Shown: positions 1 through 6,525 of the stretch, one piece after another
Position numbering within the stretch: the stretch's first letter is position 1
Layout of the letters: each line of letters starts with the position of its first letter
Assembly (NCBI RefSeq): GCF_016900095.1
Contig: NZ_JACJJP010000028.1
Coordinates: forward strand, 1-42,497
Length of the DNA stretch: 42,497 nt
From: Gemmiger formicilis
Lineage (GTDB): Bacteria > Bacillota > Clostridia > Oscillospirales > Ruminococcaceae
Reading direction: 5' to 3'
Translations under genes and position numbers: made by a program
The notes under the pieces: generated by a model
What the model saw: the letters and a program-made list of their open reading frames with translations, nothing else
Databases searched by the model: none
What the model was told of the DNA's origin: nothing

Positions 1-158
1 CCGACCCCACCTTGCCCGCCCCGGGGGACGACCCCGCGCTTTTGGACGAACCCATTGCGGCCTATGAGAACTGCAAGCGATATTTGACCGAGGACGACAA
101 GGCCGACATCGCCACCCTGATCCGCCTGCGGGCGGAGATCAACCGGGGGCGGCGCTGA
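1..158 (+). CDS. XRE-type transcriptional regulator, C-terminal end only
   Basis: The window opens inside this gene; the readable frame starts at base 3 and ends at TGA 156-158, giving the last 51 residues. The helix-turn-helix domain would lie upstream and is not visible. What remains is a proline/aspartate-rich linker followed by the tail LTEDDKADIATLIRLRAEIN. From memory of the family, this type of tail is common at the C-terminus of clostridial XRE regulators that sit directly before an ImmA/IrrE-type peptidase. That is exactly the arrangement here: the next gene starts 26 bases downstream. Role inferred: DNA-binding repressor whose partner peptidase may cleave it. Family assignment rests on the tail and the neighbour, so it is moderate. 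Confidence 0.55.
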   Translation, partial: DPTLPAPGDDPALLDEPIAAYENCKRYLTEDDKADIATLIRLRAEINRGRR

Positions 159-184
159 CCCTTTGTCCCGGAGAAAGGAACGCC

Positions 185-619
185 ATGTCATACGACCTGG
201 AAAGCACCGTGGCCGAACTGGAACGGGAGGATATCTGTGTGCTGGATTGCTCGCTGCGGGCCAACCGCTGCCTGGCCCTGGCCGACGGGCGTCTGGTGGG
301 GGTGGACACCCGCCGCTTTGACACCCAGGCCGAACTGCGCACCGCCCTGATCCATGAGGACGGCCATTTTGCCTCCGGCGCATTTTACACGGCCTACAGC
401 CCTTACCAGCTCAAGGCCCAGGCCGAACACCGGGCCGACAAGGCCGCGGTGCTGAAATACCTGCCTTACCGGGAGCTGGCCGCCCGGCTGCGGGCGGGGG
501 ATACCCCCGCCGAAGCGGCGGAATACTTCTGCGTGACCGAGGCGTTTTTGCGCAAAGCCTGCGAAATGTACCGGGCCATGGGCAAAACCTTTGCTGCCGG
601 AGAGCAGGAACCGCTTTGA
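185..619 (+). CDS. ImmA/IrrE family metallo-endopeptidase
   Basis: A 144-residue protein. Residues around 56-63 read HEDGHFAS, the HExxH zinc site of the ImmA/IrrE (M78-like) family, and the following stretch with a conserved Y-x-x-Y and a downstream acidic/histidine segment (AEHRADKAAVLK) fits the usual third zinc ligand region. Length is normal for the small clostridial members. Start ATG 185 has a GAAAGGAA site just upstream. In ICEBs1 the ImmA peptidase cleaves the ImmR repressor after DNA damage (established for that element); here the upstream gene end looks like the matching regulator. What this pair controls is not shown by the sequence. It lies 5 kb before the phage-like cluster, with unrelated sugar genes between. 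Confidence 0.8.
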   Translation: MSYDLESTVAELEREDICVLDCSLRANRCLALADGRLVGVDTRRFDTQAELRTALIHEDGHFASGAFYTAYSPYQLKAQAEHRADKAAVLKYLPYRELAARLRAGDTPAEAAEYFCVTEAFLRKACEMYRAMGKTFAAGEQEPL

Positions 620-643
620 ATTTGGGGCGGAATATGCTATAAT
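615..643 (+). promoter_or_regulatory. SigA-type promoter of the amino-sugar/export operon
   Basis: TTTGAA (615-620), 17-base spacer, TATAAT (638-643), with TG at 635-636 giving an extended -10. The -35 overlaps the stop codon of the peptidase gene. The first gene of the operon starts at 693. Confidence 0.7.
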
Positions 644-692
644 AAACAGAAGTCATGTTTTTTGACGGGCAACCGGGGAAGGAGGTGCGCGA

Positions 693-1790
693 TTGCGCAT
701 CCTGGCAAATGATCTGAAGCGGCAGTATGATCTGCACGCGCCGGAATACGAGGCCAAAGCACTGGAAGTGCTGCGGGGCGGCTGGTATATTCTGGGCAAA
801 GAAGTGGAAGCCTTTGAGAAGGAATGGGCCGCCATGGTGGGCACCAAGTACTGTGTGGGCCTGGCCAGCGGTCTGGATTCGCTGTGGATCGCCTTCCGGC
901 TGCTGGGCATCGGCCCCGGGGACGAGGTCATCGTCTCGGCCAATGCCTACATCGCCTGCGTCATGGGCATCACCATCAACGGCGCCACCCCGGTCTTTGT
1001 GGAACCGGACGAATACGACAACATCGACGCGGCCCGCATCGAGGCCGCCGTCACCCCCCGCACCAAGGCCATCCTGGCGGTGCATCTGTACGGCCAGAGC
1101 TGCGATATGGACGCCATCGGCGCCATCGCCCGCAAGTATGACCTGAAGGTGGTGGAGGACTGCGCCCAGAGCCACGGCAACCACTGGCACGGCCAGGTGG
1201 TGGGCAGTTTCGGGGACGCGGGGTGCTTCAGCTTTTACCCCACCAAGGGGTGCGGGGCCTTCGGCGACGCCGGATGCCTGACCACCAACGACCCCGACCT
1301 GGCCGACCGCTGCCGGGTGTTCCGCAACTATGGCAGCCGTGTGCGCTACCAGAACGAGGTGGTGGGCGCCAACAGCCGCCTGGATGAGATTCAGGCCGGG
1401 CTACTGCGGGTCAAGCTGACCCATCTGGAAGAGTTCAACGCCGAGCGCTGCCGTCTGGCCGACCGCTACGACGCCGAACTGACCAATCCCTGCCTGCAAA
1501 AGCCCAAAATTCGCCCCGGGGCGGACAGCAGCTGGCACCAGTATGTGGTGCATCTGCCCGGATGCCGGGACCGTATGGCCGACTACCTGAAGGAGAAGGG
1601 CATCGGTACCATCATCCACTATCCCATCCCGCCCCATCTGAGCCAGGCTTACGCCTATCTGGGCCACAAGGCGGGGGATTTCCCGGTGGCGGAACGCTAC
1701 GCCGCCGAGGTGCTCAGCCTGCCCATGTACAACGGCATGACCGAGGAGGAGCAAAGCTACGTGATCGACGCCATCAATGCCTTTCGTTGA
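693..1790 (+). CDS. fdtB: DegT/DnrJ/EryC1/StrS-family sugar aminotransferase (FdtB-like)
   Basis: A 365-residue PLP-dependent enzyme that would transfer an amino group to a keto-sugar nucleotide in the cytoplasm. The family hallmarks are visible: [14 protein letters not shown] near residues 29-42, the [10 protein letters not shown] block (153-162) that packs on the PLP ring, and [15 protein letters not shown] with the Schiff-base lysine at K185. Start TTG 693 is chosen because AAGGAGG (679-685) sits 7 bases upstream and no better start exists. The adjacent gene, 17 bases downstream, encodes a WxcM/FdtA-type ketoisomerase, which in characterised pathways hands dTDP-3-oxo-6-deoxy-hexose to this aminotransferase. 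Product inferred: a dTDP-3-amino-3,6-dideoxyhexose (Fuc3N-type, or Qui3N-type). Substrate stereochemistry cannot be read from sequence. Confidence 0.88.
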   Translation: MRILANDLKRQYDLHAPEYEAKALEVLRGGWYILGKEVEAFEKEWAAMVGTKYCVGLASGLDSLWIAFRLLGIGPGDEVIVSANAYIACVMGITINGATPVFVEPDEYDNIDAARIEAAVTPRTKAILAVHLYGQSCDMDAIGAIARKYDLKVVEDCAQSHGNHWHGQVVGSFGDAGCFSFYPTKGCGAFGDAGCLTTNDPDLADRCRVFRNYGSRVRYQNEVVGANSRLDEIQAGLLRVKLTHLEEFNAERCRLADRYDAELTNPCLQKPKIRPGADSSWHQYVVHLPGCRDRMADYLKEKGIGTIIHYPIPPHLSQAYAYLGHKAGDFPVAERYAAEVLSLPMYNGMTEEEQSYVIDAINAFR

Positions 1791-1807
1791 TTACGAGGAG
1801 TAATATT

Positions 1808-2242
1808 ATGAATAAAAATGACAGCGCGTATTTCATCGAGTTTGCCGAGCACGGGGACGAGCGGGGCAATCTGGTGGTGGTGGAAGGGGAACGGGACGTT
1901 CCCTTTGCCATCCAGCGGGTGTTCTACATCTACGGGTCGGATACCGACATGGTGCGCGGCCAGCACGCCAACCGCAAAAGCCAGTTTGTGCTCATCAATG
2001 TGGCGGGGCAGAGCAAGGTCAAGGTGATGGACGGCCTGGGCAACGAGGCGGTCTTTTGCCTGAACCGCCCCCGCACCGGGGTGTACATTCCCACCATGGC
2101 ATGGAAGGAAATGTATGATTTCAGCCCCGACGCGGTGCTGCTGTGCCTGGCCAGCGAGCACTATGACGAGAGCGAATATATCCGGGATTTCGACGCCTTT
2201 GAGGCGGAAATTGCCGCCATGCACAAGGGCGGCGCCCAGTGA
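1808..2242 (+). CDS. fdtA: dTDP-4-oxo-6-deoxy-hexose 3,4-ketoisomerase, FdtA/WxcM cupin family
   Basis: A 144-residue single-domain cupin. It carries the family pattern DERGNL near the N-terminus, RVFYIYG, the R-G-x-H-A-N-x-x-x-x-Q block (RGQHANRKSQFVLI) with catalytic-type histidine and arginine, and the late YIPTMAWKEMYDFS segment. The reaction is migration of the keto group from C4 to C3 of dTDP-4-oxo-6-deoxyglucose, supplying the aminotransferase encoded just upstream. Start ATG 1808 follows GAGGAG by a normal gap. The open frame continues upstream but only as an overlap with the previous gene. No rmlA/rmlB for making the precursor and no N-acyltransferase (FdtC/QdtC type) is present in this operon. 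Confidence 0.88.
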   Translation: MNKNDSAYFIEFAEHGDERGNLVVVEGERDVPFAIQRVFYIYGSDTDMVRGQHANRKSQFVLINVAGQSKVKVMDGLGNEAVFCLNRPRTGVYIPTMAWKEMYDFSPDAVLLCLASEHYDESEYIRDFDAFEAEIAAMHKGGAQ

Positions 2243-2271
2243 AAACCGCCGAAACACAAAGGAGTGATAGC

Positions 2272-3084
2272 GTGGACAACGCAGCCAAACAGCCGAAAAA
2301 CAGCCAGTACAAGGTGATGATGACTCACTTTGTGCAGTATATGCCCCTGGTACGGGAACTGGTGGGCCGTGACCTGAAGGTCAAGTACCGCCGCAGCTTT
2401 CTGGGCTATGTGTGGAGCGTGCTCAACCCCTTGCTGATGATGATTGTGCAGACCATCATCTTTTCCTACATGTTCCGCACCGACATCCCCAACTACCCCC
2501 TGTACCTGATCTGCGGCAACACCCTGTTCACCTTCTTCAACGAAAGCGCCAACATGGGTCTGACCTCCATCATCTACAACGCGCCGCTGATCAAGAAGGT
2601 CTACATCCCCAAGTATATCTTCCCCCTGAGCCGGGTGGTGTCCAGCTTTGTGACCATGAGCTTCAGCCTGGCCGCCGTCGTGCTGGTCATGCTGCTCACC
2701 CGCTCGCCCATCTACTGGACCATCCTGCTGTTCTGGATTCCGCTGCTGTTCCTGCTGCTCTTCTGCTGCGGCATCGCCCTGACCCTGGCGGCCCTGACCG
2801 TCTATTTCCGGGATATCCAGCACCTGTTCAGCGTCATCACCCTGGGCTGGATGTATGCCACCCCCATCTTCTACCCCATTGAACAGCTGCCCGATTTTGC
2901 CCAGACGCTGATGAAGTTCAACCCCATGTACCACTATATCAACTTCTTCCGCAACCTGGTCATGCACGGCAACATCCCGGGCCCCAATACCTGGATCGCC
3001 TGCATCTTCTCCAGCCTGGTCATGCTCTGCCTTGGCCTGTGGGTGTTCCGCAAGCTGCAGCGCAACTTCATCCTGTATGTGTAA
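2272..3084 (+). CDS. Polysaccharide ABC exporter permease (Wzm/TagG family)
   Basis: A 270-residue ABC-2-type membrane protein. The N-terminal amphipathic stretch (LVRELVGRDLKVKYRRSFLGYVWS) is the signature of the O-antigen/teichoic-acid exporter permeases. About six hydrophobic segments follow, the first beginning at NPLLMMIVQTIIFSYMF. GTG 2272 is chosen over the GTG at 2239 because AAAGGAG (2258-2264) is correctly spaced from it and the 2239 start would overlap the upstream gene. It pairs with the ATPase gene 10 bases downstream and forms the channel that moves a lipid-linked glycan across the membrane. In a monoderm the cargo is most likely a wall- or membrane-linked polymer; that is inference. 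Confidence 0.88.
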   Translation: MDNAAKQPKNSQYKVMMTHFVQYMPLVRELVGRDLKVKYRRSFLGYVWSVLNPLLMMIVQTIIFSYMFRTDIPNYPLYLICGNTLFTFFNESANMGLTSIIYNAPLIKKVYIPKYIFPLSRVVSSFVTMSFSLAAVVLVMLLTRSPIYWTILLFWIPLLFLLLFCCGIALTLAALTVYFRDIQHLFSVITLGWMYATPIFYPIEQLPDFAQTLMKFNPMYHYINFFRNLVMHGNIPGPNTWIACIFSSLVMLCLGLWVFRKLQRNFILYV

Positions 3085-3094
3085 GGAGGCCGAC

Positions 3095-3856
3095 ATGAGC
3101 GTGAACGAACAACCGGTTATCGTGGACGTGAACCATGTTTCCATGCGGTTCAACCTGGCCACCGAAAAGACCGAGACCCTGAAAGAAACCCTGGTCAAGC
3201 GCCTGCAGGGCAAGCTGACCTTCAACGAGTTCTACGCCCTGAAGGATGTGTCCTTCCAGGTGCGCAAGGGCGAGGCTGTGGCCCTTATCGGCCGCAACGG
3301 CTCCGGCAAGAGCACCATGCTCAAGGTGGTGGCCGGCGTCATGTACCCCTCCCAGGGCGGATGCACCGTCAGCGGCAGCATCGCCCCCATGATCGAGCTG
3401 GGCGCCGGTTTCGACATGGACCTGACCGCCCGGGAAAACATCTACCTCAACGGCGCGGTGCTGGGCCACGACCGGGAATACATGGACCAGCATTTTGAAA
3501 ACATTGTGGAGTTCTCCGAGCTGCGGGACTTCATCGACGTGCCGGTGAAAAACTTCTCCTCCGGCATGGTGACCCGCCTGGGCTTTGCCATCGCCACCGA
3601 AGTCACCGCCGACCTGCTGGTGGTGGACGAGGTGCTGGCCGTGGGCGACTTCATGTTCCAGCTGAAGTGCCTGGACCGCCTGAATCGTATGCTGGCCAAC
3701 GGCACCACCCTGCTCTTCGTCAGCCACAGTTCGGAGCAGGTGCGCAAGCTGTGCAGCCGGGCTATCTGGCTGGACCACGGTGTCAAGCGGGGCGACGGCC
3801 CGGTGGACGAGGTGTGCACCGAGTACGAGGAAGCCATGCGCCGGGGCGAACAATAA
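3095..3856 (+). CDS. Polysaccharide ABC exporter ATPase (Wzt/TagH family, short form)
   Basis: A 253-residue ATPase: Walker A GRNGSGKS (66-73), signature FSSGM (154-158), Walker B LLVVDE (174-179) and switch histidine H211. The diverged signature FSSGM in place of LSGGQ and the N-terminal segment with ETLVKRLQGK before the strand YALKDVSF are typical of the polysaccharide-export ATPases. Start ATG 3095 has AAGGAGG (3083-3089), overlapping the stop of the permease gene. The protein ends soon after the nucleotide-binding domain, so it lacks the C-terminal carbohydrate-binding domain found in Wzt proteins that recognise a capped glycan; it resembles the KpsT/short class instead. Last gene of its operon, followed by a terminator. 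Confidence 0.9.
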   Translation: MSVNEQPVIVDVNHVSMRFNLATEKTETLKETLVKRLQGKLTFNEFYALKDVSFQVRKGEAVALIGRNGSGKSTMLKVVAGVMYPSQGGCTVSGSIAPMIELGAGFDMDLTARENIYLNGAVLGHDREYMDQHFENIVEFSELRDFIDVPVKNFSSGMVTRLGFAIATEVTADLLVVDEVLAVGDFMFQLKCLDRLNRMLANGTTLLFVSHSSEQVRKLCSRAIWLDHGVKRGDGPVDEVCTEYEEAMRRGEQ

Positions 3857-3868
3857 GACTCTTTTGCA

Positions 3869-3889
3869 GCCGCCCGCGGGCGGCTTTTT
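3869..3889 (+). terminator. Rho-independent terminator of the amino-sugar/export operon
   Basis: GCCGCCCGCGGGCGGC (3869-3884) forms a near-perfect GC hairpin and is followed by five T (3885-3889). It lies 12 bases after the ATPase stop codon. Confidence 0.85.
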
Positions 3890-3979
3890 GTATTGGCGGT
3901 TGCATTTTCGGCAACGCCGTGATACGGTATGGATACCGCACTTCGGGCCTGTGGGCACCGTCCCACGGAAAGGAATCCT

Positions 3980-5530
3980 ATGGAGGAAGTCAGAAAAAAA
4001 ATCAAGAATCTGCTGCAATTTGTCTTCAGCCGTCTGGTGGTCACCATGCTGCTGCTGTTGCTGCAGGCCATCTGGATGTTTGTGCTCTTCAACGAGCTCA
4101 CCGCCTACGCCAGCTGGATCAACATCCTGTGCCTGATTATCAGCATCATCATGTGCGCCGCCCTAATCCGGCGGGATTCCACCGTGCCGGAATTCAAAAT
4201 CAGCTGGATGGCGCTGTTCATGCTCATGCCGGTGCAGGGCGGGCTCTTGTACCTGATGTGGGGCGATCACCGCCCCGCCTACCGCCTGCGCCGCAAGCTG
4301 GAAAAGGCCGGCGAGCGCATCCGTCCTTTGCGCACCGATGCCCCCGGCCCCTATGAGGCCCTGGAGGCGGTGGATCCCCGGGCGGCCCGCACCGCCGACT
4401 ATCTGCGCACCCAAGGCGGGTTTCCCCTGTACGGGGACACCGACGTGACCTACTATCCTTCCGGCGAGGCCATCTTCCCCGATATGCTGGCCGCCATGGA
4501 AAGCGCCGAACAGTACATATTTGTGGAGTTCTTCATCATTGCCCAGGGCAAGATGTGGGACGCCGTGCACGACGTGCTCAAACGCAAGGCTGCCCAGGGG
4601 GTGGACGTGCGGGTGATTTACGACGACGCCGGCAGTGTGACCCGCCTGCCGGTGGGATACTGGCGCAAGCTGGAAGCCGAGGGCATCCGGGCACTGCCCT
4701 TCAACCCCTTTGTGCCCATGCTCAACCTGGTCATGAACAACCGGGACCACCGCAAGATTCTGGTGGTGGACGGCAAGGTGGCCTTCACCGGCGGCATCAA
4801 CCTGGCGGACGAGTACATCAACCGCATCCGCCGTTTCGGCCATTGGCGGGACGCCGGGGTGCGGCTGTGCGGCCCGGCGGCCTGGAGTTTTGCCACCATG
4901 TTTCTGGAATTCTGGACCGCCAACCGTCCCCAGAGCGACGAACGGGCGGTGCCCCGGCCGGAACCGCCCAAAGGCGTGCAGCATACCGGGTTGGTGCAGC
5001 CCTTCTGCGACACACCGGTGGACGACGAATGTGTGGCCAAGAACGTGTATCTGGAGATGATCAACCAGGCCCAGCGGGAACTGTTCATCACCACCCCCTA
5101 CCTGATCCTGGACAACGACATGCTCACCGCCCTGTGCCTGGCCGCCAAGCGCGGGGTGGATGTGCGGGTGTACACCCCCGCTATCCCGGACAAGAAGAGC
5201 ATCTACCAGCTCACCCGCAGCTACTTTCCGGTGCTTATCCGGGCCGGGGTCAAGGTGTTCACCTACACACCCGGCTTCCTGCACGCCAAGAACTGGCTGT
5301 GCGACGGCCGCATGGGGGCCGTGGGGTCCATCAACCTGGACTACCGCAGCCTGTACCTGCATTTTGAGTGCAGTGTGGTGCTGTACGGCTGCAAAGCCCT
5401 GGAAGATTTGCGGGCCGACATGCTGGACATTGAGGAGAAAAGCCATCTGGTAGACCTGAGCGAATGCCGCACCAGCTGGTTCGGCACCCTGCTTTCCGCC
5501 GCCCTGCGCCTGCTGGCCCCCCTTTGCTGA
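3980..5530 (+). CDS. cls: Cardiolipin synthase-type phospholipase D enzyme
   Basis: A 516-residue membrane enzyme. Two N-terminal transmembrane helices (about 19-37 and 46-62) are followed by two PLD domains with HKD motifs: HRKILVVDG (H257, K259) with the trailing GGINLADEY, and HAKNWLCDG (H435, K437) with GSINLDYRS. This is the full cardiolipin synthase layout: condensation of two phosphatidylglycerols at the membrane. Start ATG 3980 is preferred to ATG 3929, 17 codons upstream, because AAAGGA is well placed before it and the protein then begins with the usual charged segment before the first helix. The gene stands alone between two terminators. A weak candidate promoter (TTGCAT-N17-TACGGT, 3900-3928) lies upstream. 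Confidence 0.9.
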   Translation: MEEVRKKIKNLLQFVFSRLVVTMLLLLLQAIWMFVLFNELTAYASWINILCLIISIIMCAALIRRDSTVPEFKISWMALFMLMPVQGGLLYLMWGDHRPAYRLRRKLEKAGERIRPLRTDAPGPYEALEAVDPRAARTADYLRTQGGFPLYGDTDVTYYPSGEAIFPDMLAAMESAEQYIFVEFFIIAQGKMWDAVHDVLKRKAAQGVDVRVIYDDAGSVTRLPVGYWRKLEAEGIRALPFNPFVPMLNLVMNNRDHRKILVVDGKVAFTGGINLADEYINRIRRFGHWRDAGVRLCGPAAWSFATMFLEFWTANRPQSDERAVPRPEPPKGVQHTGLVQPFCDTPVDDECVAKNVYLEMINQAQRELFITTPYLILDNDMLTALCLAAKRGVDVRVYTPAIPDKKSIYQLTRSYFPVLIRAGVKVFTYTPGFLHAKNWLCDGRMGAVGSINLDYRSLYLHFECSVVLYGCKALEDLRADMLDIEEKSHLVDLSECRTSWFGTLLSAALRLLAPLC

Positions 5531-5538
5531 AGATTCCC

Positions 5539-5571
5539 AATCCCCGACGCCTTTGGCGCCGGGGATTTTTT
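5539..5571 (+). terminator. Rho-independent terminator after cls
   Basis: An inverted repeat (ATCCCCGACGCC ... GGCGCCGGGGAT, loop TTT) is followed by a run of T ending at 5571. It insulates the phage-like cluster from cls. Confidence 0.88.
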
Positions 5572-5614
5572 GTGGGTGAACAAGAAACCGCTGCAAATTT
5601 TGGTAAATTGCCAC

Positions 5615-5643
5615 TTGACAACCTATGGTTGTTGGAATATACT
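5615..5643 (+). promoter_or_regulatory. Near-consensus promoter of the phage-like cluster
   Basis: TTGACA (5615-5620), exactly 17 bases, TATACT (5638-5643). This is the strongest SigA-type promoter by consensus in the window. A palindromic box begins 4 bases downstream and would cover the transcription start, so the promoter is probably held off by a bound protein. Confidence 0.85.
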
Positions 5644-5647
5644 TCTT

Positions 5648-5663
5648 TTACAGAAAACAGTAA
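5648..5663 (+). promoter_or_regulatory. Palindromic box 1 (candidate operator)
   Basis: TTAC-AGAAAACA-GTAA, an interrupted palindrome (TTAC-N8-GTAA) over the expected start site of the cluster promoter. With the next base (C) it matches box 2 at 6228-6243 in 15 of 17 positions. Confidence 0.5.
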
Positions 5664-5692
5664 CAACGAACCGGACAATACAAGGAGGAGCT

Positions 5693-6154
5693 ATGAACAA
5701 TCGGGAAAAGATCAAGTGGCTGGAGCAGTATCGCCGGGAGCAGAGCCGTCTGCGGATGCTGTGCACCGAGCTGGACGCCCTGCGGGCCCAGGGGTGGGAA
5801 CTCTGCCGCGCCCGGGACGGGCGGGAGGATGCCCCCATGCCGGACTGGCTGGCCCGGGACCTGGCCCAGGCCCGGCAGGAGATGGAAGTACAGGGGGCCC
5901 GGTGCGTGCTGCTGCGTCGCCGGGTGGTCAAGGCCATCAGCCGGCTGGAGGACGAACGCCAGCGGGAGGTACTCTGCCGCCGGTTTTTGCAGGGGCAGAC
6001 GGTGGCCGAGGCTGCCGACGAGATGGGCGTGGTACCCCGGCGGGTGGAGCAATTGCAGACCGAGGGGGTGCGTTTGCTTGCAGTGGAAGTACAGGAAACC
6101 GGAACGGAAACCGCAAAGAAGGCGCGGCTGAAGCGGGGAACCCCGGACCTGTGA
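5693..6154 (+). CDS. Phage-type late activator with sigma-70 region-4-like HTH (ArpU/Xpf-like)
   Basis: A 153-residue protein. Residues 1-80 are a charged helical, coiled-coil-like segment; 83-130 form a sigma-region-4-like helix-turn-helix (RLEDERQREVLCRRFL ... TVAEAADEMGVVPRRVEQL). Small proteins of this build sit immediately before terminase genes in many Firmicute phages; Xpf of PBSX and ArpU/RinA-type proteins have such a role. Role inferred: switching on the structural operon. Start ATG 5693 follows AAGGAGG (5682-5688). The gene lies between two copies of a 17-bp box, one at its own promoter and one ahead of the terminase genes, which suggests autoregulation plus control of the downstream operon. 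Which protein binds the box cannot be read from sequence. Confidence 0.72.
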   Translation: MNNREKIKWLEQYRREQSRLRMLCTELDALRAQGWELCRARDGREDAPMPDWLARDLAQARQEMEVQGARCVLLRRRVVKAISRLEDERQREVLCRRFLQGQTVAEAADEMGVVPRRVEQLQTEGVRLLAVEVQETGTETAKKARLKRGTPDL

Positions 6155-6227
6155 GAAATCCGAAAGGAAAAATACCCGGTGGAAGGCGGATTTTCAGAGG
6201 ATTTCGGGGTTTTTTCGGAATCTGTTC

Positions 6228-6243
6228 TTACAGAATACGGTAA
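6228..6243 (+). promoter_or_regulatory. Palindromic box 2 (candidate activator or operator site)
   Basis: TTAC-AGAATACG-GTAA, the second copy of the box at 5648-5663; similarity extends upstream (GGAAT and TTC blocks). No good -35/-10 pair lies at the equivalent distance upstream, unlike box 1. A weak pair (TTGAAG 6251-6256, TAGTCT 6275-6280) lies downstream. It is 62 bases before the TerS start, where the activator would be expected to act. Confidence 0.45.
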
Positions 6244-6305
6244 CGTTTTGTTGAAGTTTCGGGGCGGGGCGTGGTAGTCTTGTGGTGCGGAAAGGGGGAT
6301 GGACG

Positions 6306-6497
6306 ATGCAGGACGAGATCACGCCCGAGCAGGTGCTGGGGGAACTGGCGCTCATCGCCTTTGCCGATCTGCGCAGCGGCGACCTGCCGGTGAAGGCGGC
6401 GGACAAGCTGCGGGCGCTGGAGATGATTTATCGCTACCTGGGCATGGGCGAGGGTGCCGGCAGCGACGAGGGGGTGGTGATTCTGGACGGGGACTGA
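6306..6497 (+). CDS. Minimal terminase small-subunit-like protein
   Basis: A 63-residue protein. The segment from LGELALIAFADL to VKAADKLRALEMIYRYLGM resembles the C-terminal core of phage TerS proteins (the VKxxDKLKALELLGKxLG stretch). The N-terminal DNA-binding helix-turn-helix present in ordinary TerS, usually 100-180 residues long, is missing. Position directly before TerL supports the call. ATG 6306 is chosen because AAAGGGGG precedes it at good spacing; the GTG at 6282 would place the site inside the gene. The lost DNA-recognition part would be expected to weaken or abolish specific pac/cos choice. Alternatively it is a small packaging accessory protein; moderate certainty. Confidence 0.6.
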   Translation: MQDEITPEQVLGELALIAFADLRSGDLPVKAADKLRALEMIYRYLGMGEGAGSDEGVVILDGD

Positions 6498-6525
6498 CCC
6501 CCAAACGGGAAAGGAGGAACAACAC

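Noticed and set aside
2161-3225. Minus-strand 354-codon open frame (and similar antisense frames along 411-1190, 4163-5614, 15217-17412, 19423-21897)
   Set aside because: They mirror well-supported plus-strand genes, are histidine/glutamine/glycine-rich as expected for antisense GC-rich code, and lack ribosome-binding sites and motifs.
5531-5692. attL site for the phage-like cluster
   Set aside because: I compared this gap with 22692-22846 by eye and found no shared direct repeat beyond promoter-like TTGAC; no tRNA gene lies at either edge.
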